Positions 1 through 11,652 of a DNA stretch of 64,000 bases are shown in pieces. The position numbers and the translations under genes were made by a program. How positions within the stretch are numbered: position 1 is the first letter of the stretch; the number at the start of each line of letters is the position of its first letter. The notes under the pieces were generated by a model, which saw only the letters and a list, made by a program, of their open reading frames with translations, did no database searches and was not told the DNA's origin. Source of the DNA: Verpa conica (lineage: Eukaryota; Ascomycota; Pezizomycetes; Pezizales; Morchellaceae); the NCBI GenBank assembly GCA_033030425.1, contig JAUFSD010000018.1, positions 868,001-932,000 of the forward strand, in the 5' to 3' direction.

Positions 1-1320
1 AAATTTGTAAAGTTGGAAATAAGCTTTAATGAGACAGATCTATAGCTATATGTATGTGTTGTAAGAAGTTCAGCCCAGCTAACCCACTCAAGCAGTAAGA
101 CGCTTGATCAGGTGGCATGGCATTCTATAACTAGTTAGTAGTAACACGTCTCCCAATAATCTTCAAGCCACTTCCGCCTTGGGGCTGTAACCGTAATGCC
201 TCACTCAGAAAGGAAAAGGGTCTTGTGCATTGTACACGTACTCGTGGTAGTGAATCAGAATAAACCGAGGTATCGGTTTAGACTGGTCAGTTGGGTGGGG
301 GGGATTTTTATCAAGGCTAACGCGGGGCACACATTTCTAGCGCTTAAATAAAACCTGGCCAAGCAAAAATCTAGAAATACCTTTTTAATGTCTCGCCGAG
401 TCCTTTCTACAGGAGTGTCTGAGCAAGGTGCTTAAGCTTCTCTATATCTTACAAGGTTCATTGTTACAGTAACTAGGTGGCTTTAAGCGAGTGATTAACC
501 CAATTGATACCCTTGGATCGGTTAATATATACCTAAACTAGGTTAAGTGAGACTACGATCCAGTTGTGACCATGGCTGTATCGATCCGTGCTTGGGGACC
601 CCCATGGTCAGATTCCGACCCATCTATATGCAGGGTGGTGTTGCGATTTAGAGTAGACTAAAGCACGAAAACAATGCAGATGGCTATTCAGCTGCTATAG
701 TGAGGAAATTATAACTGTTGAGGGTTTAATGGGATCTGGTAGATATAGTGGGGAGGAGGAACGGCACGGCATACGAGTGATTAGCGATGATTCCAATTCC
801 TACTCTAGCTAGCTACCGTATCCCGCATATTCGGTCAACTTGACCATGGAACTACTCAACTAGCACCATGCACTACGAATTTGAGCTTCTAACTGATAGC
901 CGGGAGATGTTGGGCCGGGACCCCTTCTAGTGTGACCGTGAAAGTAATACAGACCTGTACAGCCTAACTAGGGCTCTGCCTGGAGTGACCTGAACTAGTA
1001 CTCAATAATTGGATCAGCTGCCGTGGGTTCTGAAGACATTGAATTCTAGGCCGTCGTATGGTTTAGTTTCATGAGGGTGCTTTTATGAATCAGTGATCCG
1101 GATACCTCCAGCCCGGTGAGGCCAGGAAAGGGGGCAATGTTCTAGGGGGTTGTGTGTGTAAGAGTAGAAGGCGGATCAGTTCAGTTGGAGGCTGATGAGT
1201 AGTACGAGGGGGTGTGTGCAACTATAGGAACTGCCGCTTAAAAAATGTTACTGTGTTTAGTCATATCGTGCTACTTATCTCCTTGCATTGCATATGCTCA
1301 AAAAAGATCATGTCTTAGAT
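1..1320. other. Gene-free left edge
   Basis: I see no supported coding region here. All frames are broken by frequent stops and no tRNA or rRNA signature was recognised. The last few hundred bases lie upstream of the laccase and must hold its promoter. Confidence 0.5.
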
Positions 1321-1337
1321 TTGTATGGAAAGGCAAA

Positions 1338-1350
1338 AATATATAAACCC
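1338..1350 (+). promoter_or_regulatory. Candidate TATA element of the laccase gene
   Basis: An atatataaa stretch lies about 150-160 bp before the laccase start codon and is followed by a pyrimidine-rich leader. Spacing and sequence suit a fungal TATA box, but there is no direct proof of a transcription start. Confidence 0.35.
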
Positions 1351-1499
1351 AACTGTACTGCCGCATCTTTACTTCTCCAGCCTCGACCTCAGAGCTGCCA
1401 TCATCACCGGACTCCTTCACCAGTGTCCTCCATTAATTCTCTCAGTCCTCTCCGTCCATCACGGTAATAAGCAGTTCTGCTCTCCAGCCCGAACTCATA

Positions 1500-3562
1500 A
1501 TGTACACCAAAATGTTCGGCCTTGCGGCCGCGCTTTTCACCGCTGGCTCCCAGGCTCTACCTACCAGCGATTCTCTTGGCCTTCTTAAAAGGGATTCCGC
1601 GACTTATTCTGGTATTGGAAATGGCGTTGTCAACTCTGCTACTAATAGAGGCGCTTGGAGTGGGAAGTACGATATCAGCACCGACCACTATACAAGCTGG
1701 CCGAAGACTGGCGTTGTTAGAGAGGTATGATAGTTAGGGTAGCTTTACCCCTGCGAAAATAGACTAATAGGATCTTTTTAGTACTGGTTGACAGCCGAGA
1801 ACAAGACTCTAGGCCCTGATGGCTTTAAGCGTACGGTATTGACCTTCAATGGCACATATCCGGGACCTACTCTCACTGCTGGTATTTACCCTATAACATT
1901 AATATTTCTTTTCAAGGACGGGTGTTAAATATCGATAGATTGGGGTGATACTCTTCGCATCCATGTCACAAACAACCTGGAGTTCAACGGGACCAGTGTC
2001 CACTGGCACGGGATTAGACAGCTTTTGACCAATGAGGAGGATGGTGCTAATGGAGTCACTCAATGTGAGTTATTAGTCCAGTTCCAGATACTTAGGATTG
2101 TTGGCTAACTATCACAAGGCCCGATTGCTCCTGGGCAACACCTTACCTACGAGTGGACCGCAACCCAATACGGTACCTCTTGGTACCACTCTCACTTCTC
2201 CCTCCAGTACTCTGAGGGTCTTGCCGGTCCCATTGTTATCAATGGGCCTACTACTGCCAACTATGATGAAGATCTCGGCCCAGTAATGCTTACCGATTGG
2301 TACCACAACACTGCTTTCTCGTTATGGCACATTGCGGAGGCCGGTGGACCCCCACCAGCTGATAATGGTCTCATTAACGGACACAATGTCTTTGACTGTT
2401 CTACATCTAATAGCACTGCATGCGTTGGGGGCGGCAAGCGCTACCAGTTCCCGGAATTCAAGGCTGGAAAGAAGTACTTGCTTCGTTTGATCAACAGTTC
2501 TACAGACACTCACTTCCATGTCTCCCTCGATGGCCACTCTATGACTGTTGTTTCAGCCGACTTTGTCCCGATCAAGCCTTACACTGCACAATACGTCTCT
2601 ATAGGTATTGGTCAGAGATACGATGTAATCATTGAGGCCAATGCTGCGGCTAGTAGCTACTGGTTCCGTGCCGCTGTCCAGACAACCTGCAGTGCTGTCA
2701 ACCCCCAAGCTGGAAACGTCCTTGGAATAGTCCGATACTCTGGTGTGAAGAGCACTGCCGACCCAACCACCAATGCCACCAGCGTTGTTGACCACTGTAA
2801 CGACGAGCCCCTTACCAGCCTTATTCCCTATGTCCCGTTGTCTGTTAAGAAAGAAACCTTCAACAACGTAACAGATGTTTCTGTTGGTCTTGTATTCCAA
2901 AATACATTCAAATGGACCTTGAATGGTATCTCTGGAAATGTCGAGTGGAACAGCCCGACCTTGTTGAAGTTAATGAACAATCAGCCCTTCCCTACCGATT
3001 ATCATGTCTTGAATCTCCCGGGTAAAGATGAGGTGGGTTTTAGCCCCCCCCCCAGAGCTATTAGATTCTTTTTTTCTAACCTTTAATTAGATGTACTACT
3101 TTGTGATCGAGTCAGCCCTCGGTATCACCCATCCTATTCATCTACACGGCCATGACTTCTGGATTCTTGCTCAGGGTACCGGAAATTTCACCGCCAGCGC
3201 CACAGCCGGTACTAACTGGGCTAACCCCATGCGCCGTGATGTCGCCATGATGCCTCCTGCTGGTTATCTTGTTATTGGTTTCAAGACTGACAACCCGGGC
3301 ATGTGGTTGATGCATTGCCACATTGTGAGTCCCAAATCATGTTCTAGTCGACATTAGCGCGAGTAAGCTGACAGTTAATTTTTAGGCCTGGCATGTGTCC
3401 GGAGGTTTCCTCCTCCAATTTGCGGAGCGTTCAGACGAAGTTATCAAAGATATCCACATCGACTCTAGCTGGGATGAGACCTGCAAGACATGGGACGCTT
3501 ATGATGCATCTGGTATCGACCCTCCTAAGGAGGATTCAGGCTTGAAGATGATGAGACTTTAA
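1500..3562 (+). CDS. Laccase (multicopper oxidase), secreted
   Basis: Extracellular laccase oxidising phenolic substrates while reducing O2 to water. Exons: 1500-1724, 1782-1881, 1939-2064, 2119-3032, 3091-3324, 3386-3562; 591 aa. All introns are GT-AG and every junction keeps frame. Residues 1-19 form a signal peptide and a KR site near residue 30 suggests propeptide removal. All four copper motifs are present: HWHG (130-133), HSH (174-176), HPIHLHGH (469-476) and HCHI..H (530-536); intron 5 separates HCHI from AWH. The C-terminus has the ascomycete DSGL processing motif (583-586) followed by five residues. The residue ten after the T1 copper cysteine is Phe (541), where I recall Leu in many ascomycete laccases. 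ATG 1512 is an alternative start. The family call is secure; the substrate is unknown. Confidence 0.96.
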
Positions 3563-4233
3563 ACTGAAAAGCACCAAGCTTTTCAATTTCGTACTTTTAA
3601 TGTTAGACCAAATAATTTTGTAACAGCTAGCTACTCCGCGATTTGCATATTTTCTTTACTGTCAAGCGCTTTTTGGGATATGACTGAGTGTGGGAATGTG
3701 GTATTGATTAATGTCTATAATAATAATGTTATGGCCTACTGGGTTTATTGCCCAGATCGAATGTGTTGTTTTTTCTCCATGTGCTATATCCATCCGCTGC
3801 GCCGGGCCCCTGCTGATTGTACCCGAGGCTTGTGCAGCACACCTGGCTAGCAGGGACTTCTGGCCTTCGTTCATCGGCGGGGTTCGGTTGCTGGGAAGTT
3901 GTCGCAGCAACCCAGCAGGCATCGGATAAACAACATCCTCTAGGTGACATCATCAGAAGAAAAATTGCAGTGGGAGCTATGCAAACCCCGCATCCTTAAA
4001 CTCCTACGCATACAAGGACCCAGTTTACAGTCTGTCTGTATAGTCTCAACATCTTTACAGTTCATCTCCATCAGAGATCATCACCAATAAAACAGTTCTA
4101 CAAGTAAGAAATTAGCAGTGTCGCTCTGTCTTAAAGATTTCTTTTCTCTATTCGCCCGATGTGGTCTTCTTCTCCGGTGCAGTTGCTAAGGTCTTTGCCC
4201 CCGAGGCTCAGGTTTCAATACCGATTCCGCACA

Positions 4234-5766
4234 ATGGCATCCACTACGAACACTTCTAGCTATAGATTGAACCATACTATGTATGTCTCTTGAAGTGTTG
4301 TTAGTGGCGTTATATGTTCGCCCTAATCGCTGATTCAAGCAATTATCTGTCAGGCTAAGGGTCAAAGACCCCAGTAAAAGCGGTACATTTCCCAGCTGAG
4401 GTCTTTTCAAAACTGTGACACTGCCTATTTACAAAAGACAACAGTCTAATATGCTGGTGATAAAGTGAAATATTATGAAGATAACTTTGGTATGAAAATG
4501 ATTAGGCGGTTGGTTGCCTTCCTTTCTTCCAAGCTGTCTCGGCACGCAATTCTCCGGTGTCTCAGCTCTCGGATCGTAGACGCGTTTTGAAACCATCCTG
4601 CTGATCCACATTTGGAATAGTCTGGACTTTGAAGAAGCGAAGTTCTCGCTGTACTTCCTAGCCTTTGATTCTCCTAAGGCCGAAAGCCACGGAAAGGAAT
4701 GGACTGACCGCGAGGGATTGCTTGAGCTCACCCATAACTGTAAGAGTCTTACCCACTGACCTACCTGAGCTTTTACTGGCAAGAAGCTGATTGAGGCATG
4801 ATATGTAGACGGGACGGAAAACGACCCGGGTTACACTGTCAACAACGGAAACTCGGAACCCCACAGAGATACGTTCTCCTCATACCCTTTTACGAAAAGG
4901 GGTTAACCTTATTTAACGCCCAGCTGACGTGGTATAGTAGCACGTTTTGGTCATATGTAAGAATTTGACCCCATGTCCCTGACCCAAAACTAATGAGAAT
5001 TCAAAATAGAGCGATTTCTGTCGATAACATCAACAGAGCCTGTGCACGCCTTGAGGAAAATGGGGTTAAGTTCCAGAAGAAACTCACCGATGGGAGACAA
5101 AAGAACATTGCTTTTGTTCTTGACCCTGATAATTACTGGGTATGGCGATCCAACGTAGTAAGACGGGAAGAGATTTTAGGGAGGACTAATGCAGAGTAAA
5201 ATATGAAAGGTCGAGTTGATCGCGCAAGAAGGGAGCGACGCTGAAGCTACAACAACAGACATTGGATCTTACCGTTTCAATCACACAATGATACGCTGCA
5301 AAGATCCCGAGAAGTCTCTGCAGTTTTATCGTTCCGTGTTGGGAATGAGCCTTCTCCGGTCCATGGAAAGACCCGAAGCTAAATTCAATGTGTATTTCCT
5401 CGGGTACCGTCAGCCGGGGTATCCGGAAGGCCATCACACTGGTCCAGGAAACCCTTTGGCATCTAAGGAAGGATTGGTTGAATTAACTTGGAACTATGGA
5501 ACTGAAAATGACGCAGAGTTCAAGTATCATAACGGAAACGACCAACCTCAAGGCTTCGGTGTAAGAAATTTCCCCCTATATCTTCAACTAAAGGGAGACT
5601 GGACTAAGGGGAGACCATCCAGCATCTTTGTGTTTCTGTTGATGATCTTGATGCTTCCTGCGCACGATTCGAAGATCTTCAAGTCAATTGGAAGAAGAGA
5701 CTAACCGACGGCCGGATGAAATCTGTAGCCTTCATTCTAGATCCTGACAACTACTGGATTGAGTAA
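4234..5766 (+). CDS. GLO1: Lactoylglutathione lyase (glyoxalase I), two-domain
   Basis: Converts the methylglyoxal-glutathione hemithioacetal to S-lactoylglutathione in the cytosol. Proposed exons: 4234-4280, 4354-4382, 4466-4508, 4621-4739, 4809-4868, 4944-4956, 5010-5139, 5210-5560, 5623-5766; 311 aa, close to the fungal two-domain size. Each half shows the four family metal ligands: the His in NHTM, the Glu in LELTHN or VELTWN, the His in GFGHI or GFGHL, and the Glu in NYWVE or NYWIE. The start, acaATGG, has good context. Odd points: intron 3 begins GTTGGT, and intron 5 (4869-4943) is bounded by AT and AC instead of GT and AG, followed by a 13-nt exon that exactly supplies GFGHI. If that intron is not spliced, a stop follows within 16 codons and this would be a decaying gene. 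Confidence 0.9.
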
Positions 5767-8662
5767 TCCTCTCTGAGGGCTGAAAAGTGATAATGGATTC
5801 TGCTAATGAAGTTCTCTAATAGAATTATTCAAAACGAAAGACTGAAATCTAGGGCCAACTGGTAAAGTGGGGTCTCGTAAGACTTATGATATCACTATGG
5901 TCAGTTTCTTTATCTGGTTGGGGTAATTGTACATGCTCCAACACTTTCAGCTTTGGATTTGCTTTTGTTGGGTTAAGCATTCAAGGCAGCGGAAGTGTCT
6001 ACGTTACGCCACAAGGCTTAATTCAGAAACTGCATGCTCTTGGTTACCATTCAAAAAAAATTTCAGATCCCTTGCATGTCCCGCACAAAGAAATATGGAC
6101 GTGTCCTTAGCCTGTATATCCGGGGCCCCACTGGACTGTCTATTTCCCGAGTCTACCATGTGCTGGGCCCTCACTCAGCGATACAATCACTTGACTAAGT
6201 TTGTAACCGTAGTATGACTTGACGTCTACGCTTATTGTGAATAGTAATCGGTTAATAGGTCTTTCGGGTACATTCCCAGGGATCCCCACTTATCTATGTA
6301 ATATAGATGGCCAGCGTGCTGTTGGCAAAAATACCTAAAGGTCGGTGAAGGTCGTACCATGTCTAAGTATAGCGCAAGGCGTCCATAGTAGATAGCCAAA
6401 GGAAATCGCGGCTGCATCTCAAAAGAAAAACAACACTGTTTTGATTGCTTCCCTGACCCATTCTAGCATGGTAATCAATTGCCTGCTACCTGCAGCGATC
6501 ATATGGCGATCATAACCATGTCCATAAAATCCCTAGTTCCGACTACTTTAGGTCGAAAGGAACGCGGGAAGGATCAACGCCACTAATTATCTGGCTATCG
6601 TGGCCCAACCACAAGCGAGGGTTTCGGCCACCGGATCCAGCTCTGCCTGCGTACCTGACGTATGTTACACGGCCAAACGCTGAGACTTGGCACGGTCTGT
6701 CTGTGTATATTGGATCATCGCACGCGTAGGCTCAGGAACATGTTCTTCTCGGATGTTTACGTACAAACACGCAAGTAAATACCTACCATAGTAGTTACCG
6801 GCAAATTTACCTTACAAGTATTATCCTAGCTCTCTTACTCGCTGCTGAAGGGACCCACCGACTGTTGGCGTTACTGTTTTAGCGGCCTACATTTCAGGGT
6901 ACATATAAGTACCATAATGTGATTCTATAAGTCATTCTTTTCGTTCAGCCCCGTCTAGACTTAATATGGGGTTGAATACACTCTACTAATTATGCCTGAA
7001 TTCAAGTGCAATGACCCCTCTAGTACTATATATAAGCGACAAACGCGCGGCTTGCAGGCAGTGGGCCGGCTTGGAGGCCTGGGGTATAAACCCCGATAGA
7101 TTATGAGCCTCATCCCCGGCCCCCGAAAGGGGCCGGGCTCAAAGGACCCGATCATTGATAATGCAAGATCTTATACTCGTCCGCCCGGAAAGCAGGGGGG
7201 GTCACGATTTGTACGGTAAAATATCTATACACGACGCCACACCATACAAAATTGACCCTCCTAGTCCTTCCAGGGCTGGAGGAAAATATCCCGTGTATCC
7301 AGTAGCTGCCTCGTGGTCTGCCTCATGCATGCAATGTGATCAAGGGAATGGGAAGAGCCGTTTATTTCTGTAAAGGGTGAGAAATAAGCTTCAGCTCTGT
7401 CCACATTCGCCCCACCTATGCACCGCGGTCTGCTGTTTTGTAAAAAAGAAAAAAAGAAAAATGATATCAAGGTAAAATACGAGGGGTGGTCTCATTATAA
7501 TTTATGGGACCGGGATTTGGCCTGTTGCTCAAATCCTTGTCGGTAAGCTCCGGCCCCGTGCGAGTGATAGCCCGTATTTGAAGATTACTTAGTCATGTGG
7601 TGTCACTCGTCTTTTTTTGCAAGTGTATTTAATTAGGTTTGGATTTATCAACTCTAAAAAGTTCTATTGCTCTAAATTAGATTCGTTATTAGACTAAGGA
7701 TAGTCAGATCTATAATTGCGTATAAAGGCTTGAGCTTGTTATGTATGCTGGCGCCTGTAGGTAAATCCTAATTGGATCGTTTGGACACATTTGTTTTCAT
7801 TAAAATGGTTAACGGAATGTAATGTTCCTTAGAGTCATAGAGAGTTCTAAAATATATTGGCATGTTTATTGATTTGATGCCTGTAATGAGTGATTTTCAT
7901 AGAGATTAGCATTTTTGTGTATATAAAAGTGACCGGTGAAAACTGAGGCGGTGCGAATCGCAGTACATAGTACATAGATTAGTTTTATACAGATCTCATG
8001 ACTTTTTCGCATATCTAAGCACAGTATAAATACAATGCGCAGATCTTAGCCCTACGTTTGCGGGGAAACTAAATCTCGTTCTATTTTTACTTTTATAAGC
8101 TTTCAGCCTCATCTAATTCGGTAAGAGGCGCACAAAAGTGAAAAGTGCAAATATTCCCGGAGTCTAAAGTGCAAAAGTGCAAGAATCTTGATGGGAGGGT
8201 GGGACGGATAGGCAGACAGATAGATAAATAGGAAGTATTAGGCTGTTGCTAGCGCTGACTAGGTATTTAGGGACCTGGAAGCCACCAGTGGCTTGCTGAG
8301 ACATAGATGGGGGCTAGGCACTGGTATGTGGGGGTTAAACAAAAAAAATAGATGGATGTATGCAATAAATTTAGAGTATGTGATTAGTTTTTTTTGATCT
8401 AAGCTTTATTTCCGGTTCTTCAGCCCAGTGCTACTGCACCCCCGTTCTCACCCTCATTTTAGGGGTGAATGATGATAGCGCTAGCTGAAGGGAGACAAGA
8501 CATATGGTACGCACTGTGAATGGTTGAAAGGCTGATGGCGAATAGAGCTGTTTTATTGGGAGTTGTAAGGTAAATTAGATTAATTTCCTAGAGGGATGGC
8601 TGCACTGGTGATCTAAAGTTTGACCAATAAATTTTGGACTACATTCAAGGGGTTTAGTAATA

Positions 8663-8840
8663 CCGTATAAACTCGATAATGCGGGCGTCGCTGCCACTTC
8701 CTATCAAATGCAAACTTGCTATCTGATCGTAAGGATTATTATCATGAGCTAGCTTTGATGGGTTTAGAGGGAGTTTAGAGAACACTATTAAACATAGGTG
8801 GCGTTGACGCCCGCATAGCCAATTTATCGAGTTTATACGG
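8663..8840. mobile_element. MITE with TA target duplication (Tc1/mariner-like)
   Basis: A 178-bp element with imperfect terminal inverted repeats. The left end reads ccgtataaactcgataa followed by tgcgggcgtc; the right end is its reverse complement with a short insertion. It is flanked on both sides by TA (8661-8662 and 8841-8842), the target duplication of Tc1/mariner elements. It contains no reading frame and so depends on a transposase in trans. The superfamily is inferred from the TA duplication only. Confidence 0.8.
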
Positions 8841-10225
8841 TATGTAGATCTAGTATCTGAAGGGTCTTATCTGCTATTGGAGCTGAAGCAACACTATTGT
8901 TGCTTGGCGACGCGGCATGTATCATACACTGTTGGAATTATGAAGCTTATCGGTTAGCCCTCACCTGATTGGGGGGATCGTGCCGGAATATTGATTGAGA
9001 AACTCGGAAAGCTGCAGGGACTCCTTAGACTTGAAGCCAGTGCACCGTTGGGAATTGGTGAGATTGGTAGTTCTAGTAACTCTTGCCAAGACTGATTAAT
9101 GCTTTTGTCTTGCAGCTCGGCTGTAGGCTAATAGTTACTATCGGCCACCGCCAGTAAGGGGTAGGGAGGGGAAACAAAGCCAGGGGAATAGTATAGTTAT
9201 GATAGCTCACGAAGAAGAAAGTACACACCGATATCAGGGTGATTTGCCTTTTAGGCCATATGTCAGGGGTCTAGGCCGACATTGTGTTAGAGTCGGCGAA
9301 CAATAAATCCGAGGTTCGAGTCTAGCCAATAGCATGCATACATAGTATACCCCGCGAATCAATCTGGGTCGCTATTCGGCTGGGGAATTTCAAAACTATA
9401 GATGTGAGGGAATAAGGTACTCTGGGGTATACGAAAAATTTCAACTCATGTTATTCTCCAAAATGTATTAAAAGGGAATATCCTAGGGTAGCTCCTACTC
9501 TCGGCTAAGATCTCAATTTTTTATATTTTGTAGTAGTTGGTATAAATTAGGATTATTACCCCGTTGATTAGTTAATCAGTCACATTTCAATAGATATTCT
9601 CCACAAAAGGCCGCAACTTAATTGTTCTATTAACTACATACTCGGGAGAGTTAGCGCCGAAAGCGCATGCCACTGGTATCCAAATTTTTACCTGGTTATG
9701 AGTGCCCTAGTGTGGTAATTACCCATACGGCCCGGAAACCCGGGTATAGTCTAAATTATGGTACTGGGACCTCATCTCAAGACTCTCCATGCACAATGGG
9801 GGGGAAAGAACTTTTTCTATTACATATAGTAGTATTTAGCCGGTAATTTATAAAGTAGCATACGCGTCTCTGCATGGTACCTTACAGCCCTTGAAGTAGT
9901 GGTACGTAAGTTCACCAAAGAAGCTCAAGGCTAATTCATTTCTGGAATAAAGTATTATTTATTAGGGTGCATTTTCAAGAGAAAAAACTCTTGGTATTTT
10001 CCCGGGTTGGGTTGATGTTTGGTTATCTAGGACTATGTATGAAGTCCCTCATTGTATTAAGTTTGAAAAAAAAGATTTGTAAGAGGCTATTGATGGTTTT
10101 TGTATAGTTATTTTCCGGGAATTATTCGATGAAGCTTCTTGAGGTAGCTTTTGGAGTTATGAACTTGAATTGATAGCTAAAATTTCCATTGTTCTTAATA
10201 CTTAGTAAGGCCTAGAAGTATAGAG

Positions 10226-10641
10226 CAGTGTTCGCAACCGTCCGGGGCCCCCGGTAGGGCCCTATAGGGGCCCCGCTGTAACCGTAGGACTGGACGGACT
10301 ATGAGCTATAGTCCGTCCCGGGCTGCATTCTCCTGGACTAAGGGGGACTATAGGGCCCTGTGGGGCCCTGTGGGCGTTTGCCAAGAGATATTTTGCACCA
10401 TTCTAGGGATAAAAGCATATAATATCCGCTAGAAATTACTGCCTAAGCAAGAGTAGGTAGCCATTTTGGGGTAAATAAACCCTAGCCCTGAGGTCTTGGC
10501 GCCCTGTAGGGCCCTATGCAGTCCATAGTCCCCGTTCCTTATGCCCTGGACCGCCCCGAAGAGAGGCTGGGACGGACTATAGAGTCGTAGGGCGTCCGGT
10601 CTTAGCCTCAAGACGGACGGACTGCCCCGTTGCGAACACTG
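10226..10641. mobile_element. Non-autonomous hAT-like transposon, 416 bp
   Basis: The ends are the perfect inverted repeats cagtgttcgcaac and gttgcgaacactg. Immediately outside lies an identical 8-bp direct repeat, gtatagag, at 10218-10225 and 10642-10649. An 8-bp duplication with CAG...CTG ends is the signature of the hAT superfamily. The interior is GC-rich, full of short palindromes such as gggccc, and has no transposase frame. The perfect duplication suggests a fairly recent insertion. Confidence 0.9.
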
Positions 10642-11515
10642 GTATAGAGTAACGTGAGCCGGAGGGTTTATGTGAGTTGCTAGAAGAAGGTGCTGCTAGA
10701 TCATAAATATGTGTATGGTATATACTTGGGCGAAGCCTATTTTGGGACTAGTCTGTTCTTGACTAGACTATTTGGGATAATATATATGCCTGGTCTTATT
10801 ATATCTAGTAGGTTCAACTGAGTGATATCTTGGGGTTAATTGCTCTTAAAATAAAAAACTATAAAAGACTACTACTTGATTATCCGAAGAATTAAGGGTA
10901 TGATATTTGTTTTACTATAGAAGTAAGATTCTTAGGCCCAGGGGCATCTAGATGGTTATAACAGGAGAGTAATAGTTACTACTACTCCTAGATAACTGGA
11001 TACCTTAATATATTACTGGTATTAATGTTCTTCTGATTGATAGGCTTAGGAATTCGAGCCCTACGAGGATTGTATGGCGTATCCGCTTTGTTTATATTAA
11101 TTGTGATGAACGGGCACTGAACAAACCTCTGAGAAAACTCGGACAAGAAATTCTAGTCTGCTGAGTATAAGTCTAGTGTATTAACTTTTAAAGGATATTA
11201 AAAGCAATAGAATAGTTATAATGTATATATTTGGGGTAAATATTGGTGATTGAGCGCATATGGGATGTAAATATAGTTTTAATCACATACCGTCACTCGG
11301 TAACCTCCAAGGGGGCTTTCAACCACCAAAGTTCTCTCTAGGTAGGTGTACTATTGTATTATGCCTAGTATATTCATGTAACTTGTTGACTAAGAAATTC
11401 TATGCCTAGGATAGGGTTGGGTCTACCTTTTCTTTAGCCCTGTGACTGCGAATGCTCTGGAGGTGGCAAGAACACCTGGGGTATTTATTGACCACTTCTA
11501 ACTGACTCACGCTCT

Positions 11516-11592
11516 CACCTCACCATCACCACTACAACCACCACAAATATCACTATTATTCCAACAATATCTATCACCATCACCATCACTAT
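11516..11592 (+). repeat. CAC/CAT-rich microsatellite in F-box gene leader
   Basis: Imperfect trinucleotide tract of CAC, CAT and CAA units ending about 60 bp before the F-box gene ATG, so probably in its promoter or 5' leader. Confidence 0.6.
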
Positions 11593-11652
11593 AAACCTAT
11601 TCATATTACATTATACAAAAGTCTCTATTTATTTCGCAGTAAGTAGCCCTCG

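Larger units (their letters stand above)
5767..11640. other. AT-rich gene desert
   Basis: About 5.9 kb with no supported gene; the few short frames lack family features. Much of it is AT-rich with abundant TA and CTAG words, like decayed repeat DNA. It holds two clear transposon insertions (8663-8840 and 10226-10641), listed separately. The GC-rich hAT-like insertion stands out sharply from its surroundings. Confidence 0.5.

Noticed and set aside
4186..4410. Minus-strand and other short frames over the glyoxalase 5' end
   Set aside because: They are shadows of the intron-rich plus-strand gene and show no protein family features.
5216..5704. Glyoxalase as a single-domain protein starting near 5216
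   Set aside because: The upstream exons 4234-5139 encode a full first domain that joins in frame, with all metal ligands, through a good intron (5140-5209).
9290..9335. tRNA-like B box (ggttcgagtc)
   Set aside because: The T arm does not pair, no A box lies at the right distance, and no acceptor stem can be formed.
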